DNA of 64,000 bases from contig NZ_JNJB01000004.1 of assembly GCF_000701505.1 (NCBI RefSeq), positions 186,001 through 250,000 on the forward strand. The letters are read 5' to 3'. The stretch is from Dyadobacter crusticola DSM 16708. GTDB taxonomy: Bacteria; Bacteroidota; Bacteroidia; Cytophagales; Spirosomataceae. Below, one piece after another: positions 60,171 to 64,000 of this stretch (its first letter is position 1; each line of letters opens with the position of its first letter). The translations under genes and the position numbers were made by a program. The notes beneath the pieces were generated by a model. The model saw only the letters and a list, made by a program, of their open reading frames with translations. It did not search any database and was not told where the DNA came from.

Positions 60171-61409
60171 CTATGGGCGAATACCTGTTATAACATGCAA
60201 GTTTCCATTGTAATCTTCACCACCGGGATTGTATTGACCAAGTGCATAGTAATCGTCCCATCCTCCTGCCCATCCCCAATTCATATGTAAAAAGTAATAT
60301 GACCAGTTGTTACATTGCTTTGTTGTGCAATTGAAATCACTATAATGATGTTCCAAGTAGCCATCACACAACCAGACATGATAATCATCCCAACAGTCCA
60401 AGCAGGTTGATCCCCAGAAAATCAGTGGATACTTACCATTTAATTCACTTTTAATCAAATTGTAATTATATGCCTCGTTCCCATTGCCGCCATTTGAAAA
60501 ACCGAAATCCTTTAATCCACTTTTGACATTGCTTGGCCATGTAAAAGTATTACAGCTACCCATGTAATTGTAGCTTGCTTTTGCTTTATCTCCCATATTT
60601 TTCATTAGAGCTCCTAAGCTAATCTCACCTGCGTTACTTGCGAAGCAGGTGTCCTTGGGAAATCTGGGCCTTGCCAGATTAGGATGATAGAATTCTTCCA
60701 ATTGGGCCATAGCCACCGGTCCGCAGCCAGCCTTTCTTCTGCCGCAACCATCACAATTCCCAGCAGTACTCAATTGTGTTGTAGACAAGCGATGTTGCCC
60801 CCATGCAGTTGTCAGCAACGGGCCTTTTTGGCTTGATGTGTATTTACATTGAAACTGCCCATATTGGTACCATTCAATGCAGTAAGTATCAGTTGTTCTC
60901 AGCTGACGTGACAGGTATTTCTGCCATTCTTTTAAAACGATCGGGTGCGGCGGACTTGTATCCTTGCGGGCTTCGCGAATCTTGTGCTTCGCAGTTTCCA
61001 TCCATAGCCGAACTCCCGTCGGAATATCATTCAGGTCCACACTCGACTTCTCGGAATGTGCCAGCACCGGCATTACCCTTAAATCACCCGAGACAATGGC
61101 GAACCCTCTTCTTTTCTTGAAGATGTAAAGTAGTGGCTGTTTGTCGGCCGAATCTAAAACAGCCTTTCTTTCCAGGATCTCATTGTCTCCGTCCACAACT
61201 CTGGCATTTTTGTCAGACGCAGAATCAACCGACAAATGGAATGCGGCAACTTCTGCGGCATCGTTCAAAGAGACGCGGAACTGTCCGGCAAAGCGCGTGG
61301 GCTCTCCCTGATTGGGAGAAGCAACATCTGATTTTTGGCAGGAAGCGATCAACAGCAAAAGGATCGCGCAGAGAGACCGCAGGCGCGGTGATTGATAGGT
61401 GTGTGACAT
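60171..61409 (-). CDS. C10 (streptopain-like) cysteine protease lipoprotein
   Basis: Starting at ATG 61409 gives 412 aa with lipobox IASC24. Residues 40-120 form a propeptide of the streptopain type (PLLYIFKKRRGFAIVSGDLRVMPVL). The catalytic domain has C229 (KAGCGPVAMAQL), H344 (DDYHVWLCDGY) and the NWGWAGGWDDYY motif. Many extra Cys residues (C219, C222, C339, C361, C366) suggest disulphides. It should act outside the inner membrane as a secreted protease. The next gene on the strand is a lipoprotein 2 bp away. It is divergent from an XRE regulator, with four 21-bp repeats between. Confidence 0.9.
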   Translation of the reverse strand: MSHTYQSPRLRSLCAILLLLIASCQKSDVASPNQGEPTRFAGQFRVSLNDAAEVAAFHLSVDSASDKNARVVDGDNEILERKAVLDSADKQPLLYIFKKRRGFAIVSGDLRVMPVLAHSEKSSVDLNDIPTGVRLWMETAKHKIREARKDTSPPHPIVLKEWQKYLSRQLRTTDTYCIEWYQYGQFQCKYTSSQKGPLLTTAWGQHRLSTTQLSTAGNCDGCGRRKAGCGPVAMAQLEEFYHPNLARPRFPKDTCFASNAGEISLGALMKNMGDKAKASYNYMGSCNTFTWPSNVKSGLKDFGFSNGGNGNEAYNYNLIKSELNGKYPLIFWGSTCLDCWDDYHVWLCDGYLEHHYSDFNCTTKQCNNWSYYFLHMNWGWAGGWDDYYALGQYNPGGEDYNGNLHVITGIRP

Positions 61410-61469
61410 TTCATGTTTGTTTTGAAGTGATAAAACCAAGGACGCAACAGGGCGACCAATGGCATGAGA

Positions 61470-61500
61470 CAAAGTGAATTGATTCTTGTGCAACTTCCAA
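61470..61500 (-). promoter_or_regulatory. putative promoter of the C10 protease
   Basis: On the minus strand TTG (61500-61498) and TCACTTTG (61477-61470) are 20 bp apart, near the Bacteroidota consensus TTG-N19-TAnnTTTG with one mismatch. The four 21-bp repeats lie directly upstream, as expected for an activator or repressor array. The ATG is 60 bp downstream. Confidence 0.5.
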
Positions 61501-61509
61501 CAAGCTCTG

Positions 61510-61593
61510 CTTATAAGTCTATTGGCTTGACTTATAAGTTTATAAGCAACACTTATAACTTCATAACCACCGCTTATAATTTGCAAAACAGTT
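61510..61593. repeat. four 21-bp-phased CTTATAA operator-like repeats
   Basis: CTTATAA begins at 61510, 61531, 61552 and 61573, exactly 21 bp apart, so all four lie on one face of the helix, two turns between copies. The second copy extends to the inverted repeat CTTATAA-gt-TTATAAG. The array is between the protease (minus) and the XRE regulator (plus), next to the protease promoter. It is most simply read as the binding array of that regulator. Confidence 0.8.
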
Positions 61594-61655
61594 GGCGTTG
61601 AATGGGAATTTTTGAATTATTGCAAAACAAAACTTCTCACAAACTCACACACTGA

Positions 61656-61994
61656 ATGAACATACTTGCAAGCAACCTGCTGGCCAAGCGGGAGGAAAAA
61701 CGGTATACACAAACGTGGGTCGCGACGAAATGCGGTATGTCCCAGCCCAATTATTCGGACATTGAGAGAGGCAAAACAACACCCTCAATCTGGCAGCTGA
61801 AAAAGTTTGCAGAAGTATTTGAAGCCACTGTTGACGAGCTGCTCAGGGATCGTTCAGTTAATGAGACTGAAAGCACCAATCCCAAACTTTCAGGCACAAA
61901 AAATATCCTTACCGAAGAAGATAAGGATATGTATATCAGAATGCTCAAAGACAAGCTGCGGACATTGCTTGTTGAAAATGAGAAGAAGAATTAG
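61656..61994 (+). CDS. XRE family HTH transcriptional regulator
   Basis: The 112-aa protein has an XRE/Cro helix-turn-helix (residues 5-62): LAKREEKRYTQTWVATKCGMSQPNYSDIERGKTTPSIWQLKKFAEVF, then a helical C-terminal half likely to dimerise (EEDKDMYIRMLKDKLRTLLVENEKK). It should bind the 21-bp repeats upstream and control the protease gene and itself. The stop is 1 bp from the end of the convergent outer-membrane protein gene. Confidence 0.9.
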   Translation: MNILASNLLAKREEKRYTQTWVATKCGMSQPNYSDIERGKTTPSIWQLKKFAEVFEATVDELLRDRSVNETESTNPKLSGTKNILTEEDKDMYIRMLKDKLRTLLVENEKKN

Positions 61995-61995
61995 C

Positions 61996-62745
61996 TCAAT
62001 GCATTTTACCCCACTTCTTATCGCCCGGTTTCGGGAAAACGACCAATCCAACCTGTACGTAAACCTGGTTTACTTTCAATGAAGGCAAATCAGTGATCGT
62101 TACATTCTCTCCCCTCCATTTCCTTTTTCCAAGCAGCGGCTGGTGGTACGTTACCTTGCCACTCAGGTACACCTTATCATTCACCTTAGGGAAAAGATTC
62201 ATTTTATAATCTACCCCCAGGCCCCCGTGGAGATTTACATTGGGTGTAAATAGCTTAACAGCCTGGAAGGAAGACGGATTGTTAACAACCTGACCGATCG
62301 TCGCATTACCATTGCTTCTGATATTCAGCCGGTAAAGCATCACATCAACACCCAGTGGAATGGTGACATTCCAGCGCGACGTGTTCACAAGCTTCGGGCC
62401 GCCATCTGTACCGATTCCGATGCCTGACAAGTAGGCTTTCTTCACATTTTTATCCGTAGTATAATTGGTACTGTTCATAATAATGATCCGGCCTTCTGAA
62501 AACCACTTCTCCGACTCAGTCCGCCGCGCCAGCACGATAGAGCCCATTAATCCTTCAAATGGTTTCACACCCAGCTGCGTAAGTTGATCGCGTATCGCTT
62601 TATTGTTAGGCAAGAGCCCGAATTCCGCGTAAATCGCCATTCCGCTTTTAAATAACCTCACTGTTGTATCGGCCTCTGTTTGTGCGCTGGCGAACCCGGA
62701 GAAAATGATTAGAAAGGAAGCAATGAGAAGTAGTTTGTTTTTCAT
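61996..62745 (-). CDS. putative outer-membrane beta-barrel protein, unknown
   Basis: Starting at ATG 62745 gives 249 aa with a signal peptide (MKNKLLLIASFLIIFSGFASA-Q). The mature part has amphipathic strands (GLMGSIVLARRT, WNVTIPLGVDVMLYRLNI, NVNLHGGLGVDYKMNLF, VNQVYVQVGLVVFPK) and looks like a small barrel. No named family recognised. It is the last gene of the block that splits nuoA from nuoB. Confidence 0.65.
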   Translation of the reverse strand: MKNKLLLIASFLIIFSGFASAQTEADTTVRLFKSGMAIYAEFGLLPNNKAIRDQLTQLGVKPFEGLMGSIVLARRTESEKWFSEGRIIIMNSTNYTTDKNVKKAYLSGIGIGTDGGPKLVNTSRWNVTIPLGVDVMLYRLNIRSNGNATIGQVVNNPSSFQAVKLFTPNVNLHGGLGVDYKMNLFPKVNDKVYLSGKVTYHQPLLGKRKWRGENVTITDLPSLKVNQVYVQVGLVVFPKPGDKKWGKMH

Positions 62746-62881
62746 ATAGTTGTTGTTAAAAGCATTTGTTTTGTAACGCGGGCTGAAACCGTTTCTTGCC
62801 AAATATGGTTACAATTGTGAAGTCTGTATCACAATAACAGGCAAAATTTGTACCAACCGGATAGTAGTATTCGATAGCAAG

Positions 62882-63406
62882 ATGAGTGAAAGAGCAAAAA
62901 CCGGAGACGGAGGAATTATACTAACTAATGCTGAGGACCTTATGAACTGGGCACGGCTGTCGTCGTTGTGGCCCATGGGATTCGGTATCGCATGCTGCGC
63001 CATTGAAATGATGGCGGCTTATGCTTCCAATTACGACCTGGAAAGGTTTGGCATTATGCCGCGACCTTCCCCCAGGCAGTCGGACGTGATGATTGTGGCA
63101 GGTACTGTTACTTTCAAAATGGCCGACCGGATCAGAAGATTATATGAACAAATGCCCGAGCCGCGCTATGTGATCTCCATGGGAAGCTGCTCCAACTGCG
63201 GCGGTCCGTACTGGGAGCACGGGTACCATGTGGTGAAAGGGGTGGACAGGATCATTCCGGTAGATATATACGTTCCCGGCTGTCCGCCGCGACCAGAGGC
63301 GCTGATTGGCGGATTTATGAAACTGCAGGAAAAGATCAGGAATACAAAAGAAGTCGCACCCGCACTGTTCCTTGAAATGGAAGCTTCGGAAATGGCAACA
63401 GCCTAA
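62882..63406 (+). CDS. nuoB: NADH-quinone oxidoreductase subunit B
   Basis: The 174-aa protein binds the N2 iron-sulphur cluster of complex I. The ligand Cys residues are seen in [11 protein letters not shown] (two adjacent), [10 protein letters not shown] and [11 protein letters not shown]. It passes electrons to quinone at the junction of the peripheral and membrane arms. It starts a nuoBC run that probably goes on past the window with nuoD. The 136 bp before it must hold a promoter because nuoA is far away. Confidence 0.96.
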   Translation: MSERAKTGDGGIILTNAEDLMNWARLSSLWPMGFGIACCAIEMMAAYASNYDLERFGIMPRPSPRQSDVMIVAGTVTFKMADRIRRLYEQMPEPRYVISMGSCSNCGGPYWEHGYHVVKGVDRIIPVDIYVPGCPPRPEALIGGFMKLQEKIRNTKEVAPALFLEMEASEMATA

Positions 63407-63416
63407 CTTTTAACCA

Positions 63417-63962
63417 ATGGATTTTCAAGAAATCACTTCCCTGATTGTTGCCCGGTTTCCGGAATTAGCGATCGATGCAGATATCAAAAACCCGCAACCG
63501 GTTTTAATTGTACCAAAAGAAAATATTGCGGATGTCTGCCAGTTCCTGCATGAGGATAACCGTTTGTTTTTCGATTTCCTGGCTTGCATTACAGCGATCG
63601 ACAATGGGCCCGGACTGGCGACAATGGAAGTGATCTACAACCTGACTTCGATTCCTTACCAAAGAGACTTCACGATCAAAGCCGTTTTTCCAAGGAATAA
63701 TCCGGAAGGTGACCTGCCGGTAGTACCTACGGTCAGCCATATCTGGCGCACTGCTGAATGGCACGAGCGCGAAGCTTATGATTTAATGGGTATTCATTTC
63801 GACGGCCACCCGGACCTGCGCCGGATCCTGCTCCCGGAGGACTGGGAAGGTCACCCGCTCCGCAAAGACTACCACGCGCAGGATCGTTATCACGGGATAT
63901 ATGTAAGGTATGAAGATGGCGGGCCGGACCAGGAACTTGTCGGCCCGGACCATACATTGTAA
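63417..63962 (+). CDS. nuoC: NADH-quinone oxidoreductase subunit C
   Basis: The 181-aa protein matches the 30-kDa subunit: FLHEDNRLFFDFLACITAID, and the signature HIWRTAEWHEREAYDLMGIHFDGHPDLRRILLPEDWEGHPLRKDY. It is a peripheral-arm subunit of complex I. It follows nuoB by 10 bp. It is separate from nuoD, which should begin beyond 64000. Confidence 0.96.
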   Translation: MDFQEITSLIVARFPELAIDADIKNPQPVLIVPKENIADVCQFLHEDNRLFFDFLACITAIDNGPGLATMEVIYNLTSIPYQRDFTIKAVFPRNNPEGDLPVVPTVSHIWRTAEWHEREAYDLMGIHFDGHPDLRRILLPEDWEGHPLRKDYHAQDRYHGIYVRYEDGGPDQELVGPDHTL

Positions 63963-64000
63963 GCTAACCCGCTGCGGAAATAAACTTTCAGATTTGGAGG

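Noticed and set aside
61510-61593. CRISPR array
   Set aside because: The repeated part is only 7-8 bp with a fixed 21-bp period and no unique spacers. An operator array explains it better, and no cas gene is seen.
1-64000. Prophage, integrative element or transposon
   Set aside because: No integrase, transposase, phage structural gene or tRNA-flanked direct repeats were seen in the window.

Overview
The window looks like the chromosome of a Bacteroidota bacterium of the order Cytophagales, and a Dyadobacter-like genus is my best guess. The evidence is a SusC/SusD pair with FecR and an ECF sigma factor, a PorV-type type IX secretion protein, many short signal peptides ending in AFA-Q or SFS-Q, promoters of the TTG-N19-TAnnTTTG type, and starts that mostly lack a Shine-Dalgarno. 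No transposase, integrase, rRNA, tRNA or CRISPR array was seen. Starts were chosen at ATG codons that fit signal peptides or domain boundaries. A few genes appear to use TTG or GTG.

Layout. 1-8.6 kb: the tail of a secreted protein, an exported PPC-domain protein, a large cytochrome c dehydrogenase, a purine permease followed by an exported MTA/SAH nucleosidase, small secreted proteins, and PorV. 8.8-10.8 kb: a two-component pair whose kinase carries an ethylene-receptor-like membrane domain with all five key residues at ETR1 spacing. 11-15.9 kb: a 2H phosphoesterase, two unknown proteins, gamma-glutamyltransferase and an acetyltransferase. 16.1-19 kb: an unusual cytoplasmic trypsin-like protease fused to a two-HKD phospholipase D module. 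19-35.4 kb: mostly housekeeping and small accessory genes (mtgA, DUF2851, cca, a TumE-type toxin-antitoxin pair, truncated globin, amn, MarR/YceI, maf, GH13 enzyme, SMP-30 lactonase, thiolase, MFS carrier).

35.7-44.7 kb is a same-strand block of exported catabolic enzymes: CBM9-like protein, lactonase, SelA-like PLP enzyme, amidohydrolase, two sorbosone-dehydrogenase-like proteins, cytochrome c and RidA. The PLP enzyme and RidA both carry twin-arginine signals, which suggests a PLP lyase and enamine-deaminase pair working outside the cytoplasm and coupled to cytochromes. 45-56 kb holds an ECF sigma factor, a decayed insert flanked by two paralogous lipoproteins, then FecR, SusC, SusD, an exported RraA-like enzyme and a BASS transporter. 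This reads as a sigma/anti-sigma-controlled uptake locus.

56-64 kb: an acetyltransferase, a MoeB-rhodanese fusion, an AAA/DUF4143 ATPase with palindromic promoter repeats, and complex I genes nuoA, nuoB and nuoC. nuoA is split from nuoBC by about 3.2 kb containing a C10 (streptopain-like) protease, a lipoprotein in the position of its inhibitor, an XRE regulator, four 21-bp-phased operator-like repeats and an outer-membrane protein. The best candidates for something undescribed are the trypsin-PLD fusion, the protease cassette inside nuo, the Tat-exported PLP/RidA pathway and the ethylene-receptor-like kinase.
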